From Hwanghaeella sp964350445 (GTDB lineage: Bacteria; Pseudomonadota; Alphaproteobacteria; UBA8366; Aestuariispiraceae), in contig CAYGKA010000004.1 of the NCBI GenBank assembly GCA_964350445.1, positions 73,427 through 137,426 of the forward strand: DNA of 64,000 nucleotides, given 5' to 3'. The position numbers and the translations under genes were made by a program. Positions 1 to 9,057 of the stretch are shown here, one piece after another. The notes below the pieces were generated by a model that was not told where the DNA came from, did not search any database, and worked only from the letters and a program-made list of their open reading frames with translations. Numbering within the stretch: position 1 is the stretch's first letter; each line of letters begins with the position of its first letter.

Positions 1-153
1 GGGATCGGCACCGTTGCCGGCAAAGGCCAAGCGGTAGGATGGCGGGCCGTTTGCTGTCAACGCGGCGGGCGCCGTCATGCCGAACATGTGAAAAGACCGG
101 CCCGCGACACGCCAGACACAGAGGCCCCGTCGAACCGGCCCGGGACGACGCCC

Positions 154-1833
154 CTAGGCGTCGAGCCGGCGATACTTGATACGGTGGGGTTGATCGGCGT
201 CCGTGCCCAGACGGGCGTGGCGGTCGTCTTCGTAGTCCTGATAGTTTCCTTCGAACCACACCACTTGGCTATCCCCTTCGAATGCAAGGATGTGGGTGGC
301 GATACGGTCCAGGAACCAACGATCATGAGAGATCACCAAGGCGCATCCGGCAAAGCTGAGCAGAGCTTCTTCCAGGGCACGCAGCGTATCGACATCGAGA
401 TCGTTGGTCGGTTCGTCGAGCAACAGAACATTGGCGCCGGATTTCAGCATCTTGGCCAAATGCACGCGGTTGCGCTCCCCGCCCGACAGGTTGCCGACTT
501 TTTTCTGCTGGTCCGCGCCCTTGAAATTGAAGGCCCCGACGTAGGCACGGCTGGGCATCTTGCGTTTGCCCAGTTCGACCATGTCCTCACCATCTGAGAT
601 TTCTTCCCAAACGTTCTTCTTGCCGTCCAGCGAGTCGCGCGATTGGTCCACATAACCAAGCTTCACGGTATCGCCCAGGCGCAAGGTGCCGGAATCCGGT
701 TCTTCATTGCCGGTGATCATCCGGAACATGGTCGTCTTACCGGCACCGTTCGGGCCGATAATGCCGACGATGCCGCCCGGCGGCAGTTTGAAGCTGAGGT
801 CGTCGATCAGCAGCTTGTTGCCAAAGGCCTTGCGGACGTGTTCTGCCTGGATGACCAGATCGCCCAGACGCGGGCCGGCAGGAATGACGATCTGCGCGGT
901 TTCGACCGAGCTGTCGCCTGCCTGCTGCAACAGTTCCTCGTAGGCTTTGATACGGGCTTTGGATTTGGCCTGACGCGCGCGCGGGCTGGCGGAAATCCAC
1001 TCCTGTTCCTGGGCGATGCTCCGCATGCGGGCAACTTCCTCGCGCCCTTCCTGTTCCAGACGCTTCTGCTTCTGGTCCAACCAGGACGAATAGTTGCCTT
1101 CGTAGGGAATGCCCCGCCCACGGTCGAGTTCGAGAATCCAGCCTGTTACGTTGTCCAGGAAGTAGCGATCATGGGTGACCATCACGACGGTTCCCGGATA
1201 GTCGGCCAGGAAACGCTGGAGCCAGGCGACGGATTCGGCGTCCAGATGGTTGGTTGGTTCGTCGAGCAGCAGCATGTCCGGCTTGGACAGCAGCAATTTG
1301 CAGAGCGCCACGCGGCGGCGTTCACCCCCCGACAGTTTTTCGACAGGGCTTTCACCCGGCGGGCAGCGCAACGCATCCATCGCGATTTCGACCGTGCGGT
1401 CCAGATCCCAGGCATCTGCGGTGTCGATCTTTTCCTGCAGTTCTGACTGTTCGCCGATCAGCGCCATCATCTCGTCGTCGTCGGTGACTTCGCCGAGTTT
1501 CATGGAAACTTCGTTGAACCGGTCGACCACGGCCTTCAACTCGCGCATGCCGTCCATCGCGTTTTCCGCAACGGTCTTGCTGTCGTCCAGTTTCGGTTCC
1601 TGTTCCAGATAGCCGATCTTCACGCCATCCGCCGACCAGGCCTCGCCCGAATATTCGGTATCGATCCCGGCCATGATCCGCAGCAGGGTGGATTTACCCG
1701 CGCCGTTATAGCCGAGAACCCCGATCTTGGCGCCGGGGAGGAATTGCAGATGGATGTCCTTCAGGACCTGTTTTCCACCTGGATAGCTCTTCGACAATCC
1801 GCGCATACCGAATACATACTGATAAGATGCCAT
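154..1833 (-). CDS. ettA: EttA, energy-dependent translational throttle ABC-F ATPase
   Basis: A 559-residue soluble protein with two ABC ATPase domains and no membrane segments, the ABC-F layout. Walker A motifs lie at residues 41-49 (GYNGAGKST) and about 360-368 (GPNGAGKTT). Both halves have an LSGGE signature and a DEPTN Walker B segment, the second at about 449-478. The N-terminus matches the EttA subfamily, which binds the ribosomal E site and gates entry into elongation according to the ATP/ADP ratio; that role is family knowledge. The gene is divergent from hspQ across a 238-bp gap. The stop codon sits in the loop of a perfect 7-bp inverted repeat (146-163) with no T-run, so I do not call it a terminator. 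The length is normal for EttA. Confidence 0.95.
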   Translation of the reverse strand: MASYQYVFGMRGLSKSYPGGKQVLKDIHLQFLPGAKIGVLGYNGAGKSTLLRIMAGIDTEYSGEAWSADGVKIGYLEQEPKLDDSKTVAENAMDGMRELKAVVDRFNEVSMKLGEVTDDDEMMALIGEQSELQEKIDTADAWDLDRTVEIAMDALRCPPGESPVEKLSGGERRRVALCKLLLSKPDMLLLDEPTNHLDAESVAWLQRFLADYPGTVVMVTHDRYFLDNVTGWILELDRGRGIPYEGNYSSWLDQKQKRLEQEGREEVARMRSIAQEQEWISASPRARQAKSKARIKAYEELLQQAGDSSVETAQIVIPAGPRLGDLVIQAEHVRKAFGNKLLIDDLSFKLPPGGIVGIIGPNGAGKTTMFRMITGNEEPDSGTLRLGDTVKLGYVDQSRDSLDGKKNVWEEISDGEDMVELGKRKMPSRAYVGAFNFKGADQQKKVGNLSGGERNRVHLAKMLKSGANVLLLDEPTNDLDVDTLRALEEALLSFAGCALVISHDRWFLDRIATHILAFEGDSQVVWFEGNYQDYEDDRHARLGTDADQPHRIKYRRLDA

Positions 1834-1971
1834 AATCCGCCGCCGCCAAATGAAAGGGATGTGGTGAAGGGCCCGCGCTTAGCCGCGCCCGGCGCGTTTC
1901 TACCGGAAGCAGAGGGCGTGATCAATCGCAAGCCGGCGCATGCGGACGGTACCCCTGGCCGGACGTAAGGC

Positions 1972-1995
1972 AAAAGCGTGCCGGGGTACGCTTTT
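1972..1995. repeat. Short perfect inverted repeat between ettA and hspQ
   Basis: The sequence AAAAGCGT is followed, after eight bases, by ACGCTTTT. A second imperfect palindrome (ttttcgccg and cggcaaaa, around 1992-2009) overlaps its right arm. Both lie in the intergenic region between two divergent gene starts, so they are unlikely to be ordinary gene terminators. They could form a leader hairpin for ettA or an operator. No known regulator motif was recognised. Confidence 0.4.
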
Positions 1996-2071
1996 CGCCG
2001 ACGGCAAAACGCGATATCTTGTTATACGCGATCGATCACTTACATAAATAGATGTTATCTGGTTTGGATGG

Positions 2072-2416
2072 ATGGATCGAAACAGGATGCTTGATATCCA
2101 CGCAAAATTTCCGATCGGACAGGTAGTCCGTCATAAGCGCTTCGGCTTCAGGGGCGTCATTTACGACGTCGACCCCGAATTCGCGAATACAGAGGAATGG
2201 TATGAGAGTATCCCGGCGGAAATGCGTCCGCGGCGGGATCAGCCATTTTATCACCTGTTCGCGGAGAATCACGACCGGACGCCGTATATCGCTTACGTGT
2301 CGGAACAGAATCTGGAGCCGGAAGACCCGGACGTGCCCGTGAACCATCCCGCCATCGCGGAATATTTCGAAGGCATGAAGGACGGCGTTTACCGCCCAAG
2401 ACAAAAAGCGAACTGA
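2072..2416 (+). CDS. hspQ: HspQ heat-shock / hemimethylated-DNA-binding family protein
   Basis: A 114-residue protein covering the full HspQ (YccV) domain. Recognisable family segments are IGQVVRHKRFGFRGVIYDVDPEFANTEEW-like text at residues 14-40, DQPFYHL near 60 and YVSEQNL near 79. In enterobacteria HspQ is a heat-shock protein that acts as a specificity factor for Lon and was also described as binding hemimethylated oriC; which role applies here is unknown. An internal ATG at 2087 is an alternative start, and neither start has a strong Shine-Dalgarno sequence. No sigma-32 promoter was recognised upstream. Confidence 0.88.
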   Translation: MDRNRMLDIHAKFPIGQVVRHKRFGFRGVIYDVDPEFANTEEWYESIPAEMRPRRDQPFYHLFAENHDRTPYIAYVSEQNLEPEDPDVPVNHPAIAEYFEGMKDGVYRPRQKAN

Positions 2417-2506
2417 GGAACGCGATGCTGGGTTAGGGACACGGTTAGAAGCCTGTTTACTGCGGCCGCCGCATCGCCAAACCTGCACACGCGGAGAAAT
2501 TTCTAT

Positions 2507-2887
2507 ATGCCCATCGGCCCCTACGGAGACGGCAAGAAATTGCGCAAGCCCGGGCGCGCCCCGGACGGCGACAATCGCCGTGTGCTGGGCAACATGGTCT
2601 TGATTCTGGGGATCTGCGTGATCCTGGCGACCGTGTCCCCGGACCCCTTGCGGGCGGCGGCCGTTTCGAACTTCCTGATCATCGCCTCTTTCGGAGTCGG
2701 GATTTCTGCGATCCTGCACCGGCAAAGACCCTTTGTTCCCTATCTGACGCGTTGGGATCAGGCGGTGGCGCTGTATCTGCTGGGGATACTCGCAGCGACC
2801 GTCGTCGACCCCGAAGCGCTGCAGACTTTTCTTCAGGCAAACGGCCAAACCGGCGCCCTCCCCGGATCGGACCGCGCGCCTCTATAG
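2507..2887 (+). CDS. Small membrane protein of unknown function
   Basis: A 126-residue protein not recognised as a named family. It has a basic N-terminal stretch (residues 1-25), then three hydrophobic segments at about 27-44, 52-70 and 85-102, and a polar, Gly/Pro-rich tail. This suggests a small inner-membrane protein with three helices. A GGAGA Shine-Dalgarno lies nine bases before the ATG. It sits 90 bp after hspQ on the same strand and 87 bp before the acyl-CoA synthetase start, so it may be co-transcribed with either, but nothing links it functionally to them. Confidence 0.6.
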   Translation: MPIGPYGDGKKLRKPGRAPDGDNRRVLGNMVLILGICVILATVSPDPLRAAAVSNFLIIASFGVGISAILHRQRPFVPYLTRWDQAVALYLLGILAATVVDPEALQTFLQANGQTGALPGSDRAPL

Positions 2888-2974
2888 GTCTTCTTCACCC
2901 GCCCCGGATCCCAGTTGGCCGGCTTTTCGGATAGCTGGACGACACGGCCGGCACAGGCTAACGATAACGCCGCC

Positions 2975-4582
2975 ATGCTGATACCGTCCGAGTCCTATTC
3001 AACCTTGTATCGTGACTTCCGCTGGTCCATCCCGGACCGGTATAATATCGGTGTCGATGTCTGCGACAAGCACCCGGCCGGCAACCCCGCCCTGATCCAT
3101 AAACGGGACGGTCAGGAAACGCTGATATACAGTTTTGGCGACCTGAAACGGCTTTCCAACAAGCTGGCGAACGTACTGGCCGCGCATGGGCTGAAACGCG
3201 GAGACCGGGTCGGTATCCTCCTGCCGCAATCGCCGGAAACGGCCATCGCCCATATCGCGGCCTACAAATCAGGTTTGATCGCCACCCCATTGTTCACGCT
3301 TTTCGGCGAGGACGCGTTGGAATACCGGTTAGGCGCCTGCGCGGCCACCGCCTTGGTGACCGACAGGGCCAGCCTGCCGAAGATCGCCGCGATCCGCGAC
3401 CGTCTGCCATCCCTGAAACTGGTTCTATGCGTCGATGGCCCCTCCGACGGGGCGACCGACTATGCCGCCGCAATGGAGCGCGCCTCGGACGCCTTCACGC
3501 CGGTCGACACCGCGGCGGACGACCCGGCCCTGATCATATTCACCTCCGGCACCACGGGCCCGCCGAAAGGCGCCCTGCATGCACACCGTGTCCTGTTGGG
3601 GCACCTGCCGGGCGTTGAGTACCCGCACGCGTTCTTTCCCCAGCCCGGTGACCTGTATTGGACGCCGGCGGATTGGGCCTGGATCGGTGGCTTGATCGAT
3701 GTGCTGCTGCCGTCGCTGCATCACGGCGTGCCGGTCCTGACCTATCGCGCGGCGAAGTTTGACCCGGAAGAGACCTTCGCAATCATCGAGAAGCATGGCG
3801 TACGGAACATCTTCCTGCCGCCCACGGCGCTGAAATTGATGCGTCAGGTCCCCTCCCCCGCGGAACGCTGGGCGCTGAACGTGCGCACCGTCGCGTCCGG
3901 CGGCGAAAGCCTTGGCGCGCCGTTGCTGGACTGGGGCCGCAGCACCTTCGGCCTGACGATCAATGAGTTCTACGGCCAGACCGAATGCAATCTGGTTGTC
4001 GGCAACAATGCTGATATCGATCCGATCCGGCCCGGCTCGATGGGCCGGCCTATCCCCGGCCACCGTGTCGCCATCATCGACGATGAGGGTAACGAACTGC
4101 CCGCCGGCGAGGTCGGTCATATCGCCGTGCGGCGACCGGATCCCGTGATGTTCCTGGAATACTGGAACAACCCGGAAGCAACGCGGGAGAAGTTCGTCGG
4201 CGACTGGCTCGACACCGGAGACACCGGCTCCCAAGACGAGGACGGGTATATCTGGTATGGCGGGCGCAGCGACGATGTCATTACCTCCGCCGGTTACCGG
4301 ATCGGCCCGGGTGAGGTCGAGGACTGCCTGCTGAAACACGATGCGGTCGCGATGGCCGCCGTCGTCGGCATTCCGGACCCTGTTCGCACGGAAGCGATCA
4401 AGGCTTTCATCGTCTTGCGGGACGGTGCGGAAGCTTCCGACGCCTTGGCGTCGGACATTCAGTCTTTCGTAAAGACCCGGCTGGCCGCGCATGAATATCC
4501 GCGGCTTATCGAATTCATCGACGCCTTGCCGATGACGACGACCGGAAAGATCATGCGACGGGAGTTGCGGGCACGGGGATAA
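2975..4582 (+). CDS. Acyl-CoA synthetase (AMP-forming, short/medium-chain type)
   Basis: An adenylate-forming enzyme expected to activate a carboxylic acid to its acyl-CoA through an acyl-AMP intermediate. The phosphate-binding loop FTSGTTGPPKG is at about residues 188-198, the adenine motif YGQTE near 330, and the hinge/C-terminal motif with a PMTTTGKIMRREL tail contains the catalytic lysine. The beginning (SYSTLYRDFRW, then RYNIGVDVCDKH) resembles alphaproteobacterial acetyl/medium-chain acyl-CoA synthetases. The frame is open to a TTG at 2915, but ATG 2975 matches where homologues usually begin, giving 535 residues. The substrate cannot be read from sequence. It is convergent with the DMT transporter 30 bp away. 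Confidence 0.88.
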   Translation: MLIPSESYSTLYRDFRWSIPDRYNIGVDVCDKHPAGNPALIHKRDGQETLIYSFGDLKRLSNKLANVLAAHGLKRGDRVGILLPQSPETAIAHIAAYKSGLIATPLFTLFGEDALEYRLGACAATALVTDRASLPKIAAIRDRLPSLKLVLCVDGPSDGATDYAAAMERASDAFTPVDTAADDPALIIFTSGTTGPPKGALHAHRVLLGHLPGVEYPHAFFPQPGDLYWTPADWAWIGGLIDVLLPSLHHGVPVLTYRAAKFDPEETFAIIEKHGVRNIFLPPTALKLMRQVPSPAERWALNVRTVASGGESLGAPLLDWGRSTFGLTINEFYGQTECNLVVGNNADIDPIRPGSMGRPIPGHRVAIIDDEGNELPAGEVGHIAVRRPDPVMFLEYWNNPEATREKFVGDWLDTGDTGSQDEDGYIWYGGRSDDVITSAGYRIGPGEVEDCLLKHDAVAMAAVVGIPDPVRTEAIKAFIVLRDGAEASDALASDIQSFVKTRLAAHEYPRLIEFIDALPMTTTGKIMRRELRARG

Positions 4583-4612
4583 CCGTTCCGCCACCTGGAT
4601 CGTTTTTCACCG

Positions 4613-5527
4613 TCAGGTAGGCGGCGGTTCCGTTTTCGGCCGTTTGGCGAGGCGTGACTCCCGGTACAGGACGAACATTCCGCTGGCGGCGATGATCGCC
4701 CCGCCGATCCAGACCGTCACCGGCGGGACATCCCCGAAAACGAAATATCCCAAGATCGCGGCCCAGAGCAGGGCGCTGTATTCGAAGGGTGAGACGATCG
4801 ACAAAGGCGCCAACACGAATGCCTTGGTGAGCAGGACATGACCGACCAGCGCCATCAGCGATATGGCCACCAACGCCCCGAAGATTTCCATCGAAATCGG
4901 TTTCCAGACAAAGGTGACGAAAACGGACGAGATCACGAGGATGCCGAGATTGAAATAGAAGACCAGTCGGAAGGTCGTTTCCGTATCCCCCAGCCAGCGG
5001 CCCATCAGGGCCAAGGCCGAATAGGCGAGCAGCGCCAGGAAAACCATGAAGAGCATGGGATTCATGCCGGCTGTCGACGGATTCACGGCGATCACGACCC
5101 CCAGGAAACCGACGATCACCGCGGCCCATCGATACGGCCCGACTTTTTCCTTCAGCACCAAAGGCGACAAACCCGTCATCAGCAATGGCGCCGCGAAGAA
5201 CACGACCGTCGCATCCGCCAGAGGAACCGTCTTCAGCGCGGTGAAAAAACTGAACGGCGCCAGGAAGCCGATAATGCCGCGCAAGACCAACGCGTAAGGC
5301 CGGCCGGGAATCAGCGCGCGTAGCCCGCCGAACATCGGGAGGGTCGCGAACATGATCGCCAGGATGACCCATCCGCGCACGAAAAGCACCTGCACGGGAT
5401 GAAAGTCCGCCTGGACCACAACCTTCACCACGACATCCATGCCAGTCAGTATCAGCATACCGCACAGCATGTAGGCGATGCCCGCAACCGCGTGATTCTG
5501 ACGTTCGAATGTTACTGCGCCTGCCAT
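4613..5527 (-). CDS. EamA-domain DMT-superfamily transporter
   Basis: A 304-residue integral membrane protein with about ten hydrophobic helices arranged as two EamA repeats of five. The conserved loops RGIIGFLAPFSFF and SPFEYSALLWA, and the final short basic tail, are typical of the drug/metabolite transporter superfamily. Members export amino acids, nucleosides or other small metabolites, or import S-adenosylmethionine in some organisms; the substrate cannot be inferred. The gene is divergent from the thioredoxin-fold isomerase across 139 bp of AT-richer sequence, which probably holds both promoters. Confidence 0.85.
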   Translation of the reverse strand: MAGAVTFERQNHAVAGIAYMLCGMLILTGMDVVVKVVVQADFHPVQVLFVRGWVILAIMFATLPMFGGLRALIPGRPYALVLRGIIGFLAPFSFFTALKTVPLADATVVFFAAPLLMTGLSPLVLKEKVGPYRWAAVIVGFLGVVIAVNPSTAGMNPMLFMVFLALLAYSALALMGRWLGDTETTFRLVFYFNLGILVISSVFVTFVWKPISMEIFGALVAISLMALVGHVLLTKAFVLAPLSIVSPFEYSALLWAAILGYFVFGDVPPVTVWIGGAIIAASGMFVLYRESRLAKRPKTEPPPT

Positions 5528-5666
5528 CTAAATATTAGCCAATCGATTTTCTTGTGTTCAGTTATCTTGTAATAACAATCGCTTGTCAGCACTCACCTAA
5601 CTCCACCATACTCGCTTAAAGGGCATGCGACGGCCTAAAAAAACAATGCACGGACGGGGGAACGTT

Positions 5667-6263
5667 ATGGCTGGAACAATCGACTACTACTATTCGCACC
5701 TCTCGCCTTGGACCTATATGGGTCACCAACGCATCATAAACGCTGCGGAACGGGCGGGAAGCACATTGAATTTCAAGCCGATCGACACCGGCAAGATCTT
5801 CGCCGCAAGCGGTGGGTTACCTCTTGCCAAGCGGCCTGTCCAGCGGCGCAACTACCGGCTCGTCGAACTTCGCAGGTGGCGGGACGAAACCGGTGTTCAC
5901 CTGAACCTGCAGCCGAAGTTCCATCCGGTCCCGGACCGATGCTCAGCTTTGGTCGCGATTGCAGCAGTGCTGTCGGGCCTGGATATAGGGCCGCTTTCCC
6001 TGGCGCTGATGCGCGGCTGCTGGGCTGAAGAAAAAAACCTGGCGGATGAGGACACCGTGGTCGCGATCACCTCCTCTGTCGGATTTGACGGTGCCGCACT
6101 GCTTGAGAAATCAAAATCCGAGGAGGTCGCCGCCAAGCTGGAGAAGTATACCGAGGATGCGATGGAAGACGGCGTCTTCGGCATGCCCTGGTACCAGGTG
6201 GATGGCGAGCCGTTCTGGGGTCAGGACCGTCTCTCCTTCGTCGAGAAAAAACTCGGCCTATAG
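5667..6263 (+). CDS. DsbA-family 2-hydroxychromene-2-carboxylate isomerase-like protein
   Basis: A 198-residue thioredoxin-fold protein of the kappa-class GST/HCCA isomerase type. The N-terminal YYYSHLSPWTYMG motif supplies the serine that contacts glutathione in this family, and the C-terminal GVFGMPWYQVDGEPFWGQDRL is the diagnostic cis-proline and substrate-loop region. HCCA isomerases act in naphthalene and related aromatic degradation, but many family members lie outside such pathways, and no aromatic catabolic gene is nearby. An in-frame upstream ATG at 5625 exists; ATG 5667 is preferred because a G-rich Shine-Dalgarno (GGGGGAA) precedes it and the protein then starts at the conserved strand. 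Confidence 0.85.
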   Translation: MAGTIDYYYSHLSPWTYMGHQRIINAAERAGSTLNFKPIDTGKIFAASGGLPLAKRPVQRRNYRLVELRRWRDETGVHLNLQPKFHPVPDRCSALVAIAAVLSGLDIGPLSLALMRGCWAEEKNLADEDTVVAITSSVGFDGAALLEKSKSEEVAAKLEKYTEDAMEDGVFGMPWYQVDGEPFWGQDRLSFVEKKLGL

Positions 6264-6270
6264 ATCCTGC

Positions 6271-7188
6271 TTAGATGCCCGGCGCCAGAATGGCGTTCGC
6301 GACATGGGCGCGGACGGCGTCAGCGTCAACAGCGGTTAGGACGATGGTATCGCCTGACGGGTCTGGCGATGCGAGGGTTCGCCCGAAATCCTCACCATCC
6401 TCCGTGCCCACGGCAACGCGGCAGCGTGTGCCATCAAACAGGTCCTGGCGATCCAGATAGACCGGTACGCAGGGATCGTGAAGCGCCATCGAGCCGCTGT
6501 TGTAACCGCGGAGCATCTCCGCCGCCGCATGTCCCCATCGGTGTGTCGTCCGTCCCAATTCCTCAATCCATGACGGATCGGCCCCGACTTGCGTCGTGAC
6601 GTCCAAACCGATCATGACCTTTTCGACGGGCGCATCGAACACAACCGCCGCCGCGTGGGGATCCGCCCAGATATTGAACTCGGCCGTGGCCGTGACATTT
6701 CCCGGCACGAAAGCGGCGCCGCCCATCAGCACGATACGGTCGATGGCGGACAGGACGTGAGGCATATCGGTCAGCAGACGGGCCACAGTGGTTAAAGGAC
6801 CGATCGGGCATAGGGTGACGGGGCCTTTCGCACAGGCTGTCAGAATATGTTGGACCGCCGATTCCTCACGCTCCAGCGCGGTATGGTCCGGCAATTCAAA
6901 CCCGCCCAGACCGTTCGAACCGTGAATATGGTGGATGGCTGGAACCGGTGCGCGGCGCAGCGGCCGGTCGGCACCGGCATGCACCGGGATGTCGTACCGG
7001 TTCAGAAAAGCCATCAGCGCCCGCGCATTCCGGAAAGTATCTTCAAGCGGCAGATTGCCGGCCACTGCCGTCACGCCGATCAGGTCGAAACCTGACAACG
7101 GGGAGGATGCGACCATCAGCGCAATGGCATCGTCGATCCCGGGATCGCAGTCGATGATCACCCGCGACCGTTTGCCGATCTCACCCAT
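6271..7188 (-). CDS. Inosine/uridine-preferring nucleoside hydrolase family protein
   Basis: A 305-residue enzyme of the nucleoside N-ribohydrolase family, which splits nucleosides into base and ribose. The N-terminal DCDPGIDDA motif binds the catalytic calcium. HIHGSNGLGG near residue 90, the VLMGGA segment in the middle and a late HDPC motif complete the metal and ribose site. Base preference cannot be assigned. ATG 7188 is chosen over the upstream GTG at 7197 because AAGGAG lies eight bases before it, whereas it would overlap the GTG. It is divergent from the leucine dehydrogenase-like gene and convergent, at seven bases, with the isomerase gene. Confidence 0.9.
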   Translation of the reverse strand: MGEIGKRSRVIIDCDPGIDDAIALMVASSPLSGFDLIGVTAVAGNLPLEDTFRNARALMAFLNRYDIPVHAGADRPLRRAPVPAIHHIHGSNGLGGFELPDHTALEREESAVQHILTACAKGPVTLCPIGPLTTVARLLTDMPHVLSAIDRIVLMGGAAFVPGNVTATAEFNIWADPHAAAVVFDAPVEKVMIGLDVTTQVGADPSWIEELGRTTHRWGHAAAEMLRGYNSGSMALHDPCVPVYLDRQDLFDGTRCRVAVGTEDGEDFGRTLASPDPSGDTIVLTAVDADAVRAHVANAILAPGI

Positions 7189-7369
7189 TTGCCGCACTCC
7201 TTATCGTTGTGCATTGCAGTAGACGCGCTGCAATATCGCAACTTCGCTGCGCACAGTCTGCGTCAAACGAACTTTCCTTTCCATAGCATTTAACAAACTG
7301 AAAACATTGCGTCTTTTTTTCACTCCTCTCATTTAGATGATTGGGAGAGATCGAAATTCGCGTTATATT

Positions 7370-7388
7370 GTTGAAATAATATTTCAAC
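7370..7388. promoter_or_regulatory. Perfect 19-bp AT-rich palindrome, operator-like
   Basis: GTTGAAATA and TATTTCAAC flank a single central A, giving a perfect 9+1+9 palindrome about 100 bp before the leucine dehydrogenase-type start. It lies in the intergenic region shared with the divergent nucleoside hydrolase gene. The AT-rich symmetry is like Lrp/AsnC-type or other dimeric repressor sites. The binding protein is an inference. Confidence 0.5.
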
Positions 7389-7489
7389 GGTTCGCGCCGC
7401 CCTCAAGTACTGGGCGCGGAACCGGAAAGCCCCTCGGAAGCGGGCTTTCACGACCAACACTTGCGATCCACCCAGGAAGGAGCGATCCA

Positions 7490-8539
7490 ATGCCTCTTTT
7501 CAGTTCCGCCCATTTCGATAATCATGAACAGGTCGTGTTCTGCCACGACGAAGCAACCGGCCTTAAGGCGATCATCGCCGTTCACAACACGAATCGCGGT
7601 CCGGCGCTGGGCGGTTGCCGCATGTGGGCCTACGCCAATGAGGAAGACGCGCTGACCGACGTCCTGCGTCTTTCCAAGGGCATGACCTACAAGAATGCCT
7701 TGGCCAACCTGCCCTATGGCGGCGGCAAATCGGTGATCATCGGCGATGCGAAGTCTGAGAAGACACCCGCGATGATGCGCGCGATGGGCCGCATGGTAGA
7801 TCGCTTGAACGGAACCTATACGATCGCCGAGGATGTCGGCACCAACCCGGACGACATGACCGAGATCCGCCGCGGCACCGCATATGTCAAAGGTGTGAAA
7901 GGCGAAGGTGGTGATCCCTCACCGGCCACTGCCTACGGCGTCTTCGCCGGCATCGTATCTTCCGTCAAATACAAGCTCGGCAAGACCGACCTGAACGGCA
8001 TCCGTGTCGCAGTACAGGGGCTGGGCCATGTCGGCTACGACCTCGCCAATCAATTGCGTATCGCCGGTGCAGAATTGGTCGTCACCGATATCGATGCAGC
8101 AGCCACCGCCCGCGCCGAGAAGGAATTGGGCGCGACCGCCGTTTCCCTGGACGACATCTACGATGCTGATGTGGATGTCTATGCGCCCTGCGCCCTGGGC
8201 GCGACGCTGAACGAAACGACGGTCACGCGCCTGAAGGCCTCCATCGTCGCAGGCTCCGCCAACAACCAGTTGGCCACCGCGGCCGACGGCGATCATCTCG
8301 CCCAGCGGGGAATCCTCTACGCGCCTGACTATGTGATCAACGCCGGCGGCGTCATCCACATCTACCATGAAGGCGCCGACTACGATCACGACCGGGCCTT
8401 TGCTCATGTCGCGGGAATTGGTGACGTGCTGCTCGAAATATACGCCTTGGCGGAAAGCGATGGCCTTGCCACGCACAGCGCCGCCGACCGATTGGCGGAA
8501 CGCAAATTTCGCCTCGGCACCGCGCAGCAAGCCGCGTAG
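7490..8539 (+). CDS. Glu/Leu/Phe/Val dehydrogenase (leucine dehydrogenase type)
   Basis: A 349-residue NAD-dependent amino acid dehydrogenase, expected to deaminate branched-chain amino acids to 2-oxo acids reversibly. GGCRMW at residues 41-46 and conserved lysines at about 68 and 80 (within TYKNALANLPYGGGK) form the substrate and catalytic site. A Rossmann core starts near VAVQGLGHVGYDLA (about 170-190). The length fits the short leucine/valine dehydrogenase group rather than ~450-residue glutamate dehydrogenases. The frame is open further upstream, but ATG 7490 is preceded by AAGGAG and begins at the family's usual N-terminus. A palindrome at 7370-7388 and a terminator just downstream indicate a monocistronic unit. 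Confidence 0.88.
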   Translation: MPLFSSAHFDNHEQVVFCHDEATGLKAIIAVHNTNRGPALGGCRMWAYANEEDALTDVLRLSKGMTYKNALANLPYGGGKSVIIGDAKSEKTPAMMRAMGRMVDRLNGTYTIAEDVGTNPDDMTEIRRGTAYVKGVKGEGGDPSPATAYGVFAGIVSSVKYKLGKTDLNGIRVAVQGLGHVGYDLANQLRIAGAELVVTDIDAAATARAEKELGATAVSLDDIYDADVDVYAPCALGATLNETTVTRLKASIVAGSANNQLATAADGDHLAQRGILYAPDYVINAGGVIHIYHEGADYDHDRAFAHVAGIGDVLLEIYALAESDGLATHSAADRLAERKFRLGTAQQAA

Positions 8540-8582
8540 TACCGTCTGACACGTTCCGAGCATTCCGGCCCTGGACAGGGTT

Positions 8583-8619
8583 TGGCCCCGGTGGTGAAGT
8601 CTGCCGGGGCCATTTTCTT
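8583..8619 (+). terminator. Rho-independent terminator after the leucine dehydrogenase-type gene
   Basis: A perfect 9-bp stem (TGGCCCCGG pairing with CCGGGGCCA, 12-base loop) is followed directly by TTTTCTT. It starts 43 bp after the dehydrogenase stop and precedes the GFA gene, so it should end dehydrogenase transcripts. Confidence 0.8.
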
Positions 8620-8640
8620 GCGGCCGCCCAGGGAGGGACC

Positions 8641-9051
8641 ATGAACGACAATCCAGCGACCGGCGGATGCCTGTGCGGCGCTGTCACCTATCGCGTCGAC
8701 GGCCCGCTCGACCCGGTGATCGGTTGCCACTGCGGACAATGCAGGCGAACCAGCGGACACTATGCGGCCTCGACGGATGTTGCGGAAGCCGCCCTTGAGA
8801 TCGCGGATCGTGGGAGCGCCCTGGTCTGGTACCGGTCATCGGAAAAAGCAGAACGCGGTTTCTGCAGCCGATGCGGATCCAACCTGTTCTGGCGTCAAAT
8901 CGGCAGCGGCCAAGTCGCTGTCGGCGCCGGGTCGCTCGACCGCACCGATGGACTGCGCATGGACCGCCACGTGTTCGCCGAATTCAAAGGCGACTACTAC
9001 GATATCCCGGAATGCGCGGAAGTTTACCCACTGGATGATGACGAACGGTAG
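8641..9051 (+). CDS. GFA/CENP-V family zinc-binding protein
   Basis: A 136-residue protein of the family named after glutathione-dependent formaldehyde-activating enzyme (Gfa). Zinc ligands are visible as CLC (Cys10, Cys12), CHCGQC (Cys29, 31 and 34) and CSRCG near residue 80, followed by the typical NLFWR. Such proteins were proposed to speed S-hydroxymethylglutathione formation, but most members have no proven function. A GGGAGG Shine-Dalgarno precedes the ATG. It is convergent with the ABC permease gene, six bases apart. Confidence 0.85.
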   Translation: MNDNPATGGCLCGAVTYRVDGPLDPVIGCHCGQCRRTSGHYAASTDVAEAALEIADRGSALVWYRSSEKAERGFCSRCGSNLFWRQIGSGQVAVGAGSLDRTDGLRMDRHVFAEFKGDYYDIPECAEVYPLDDDER

Positions 9052-9057
9052 GGCCGG

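Noticed and set aside
1..153. Possible end of a gene at the left edge
   Set aside because: A plus-strand frame closes at 35-37 after only eleven codons, too little to identify.
146..163. Perfect 7-bp hairpin around the ettA stop codon
   Set aside because: No T-run follows on the minus strand and the stem includes coding sequence; it is probably incidental.
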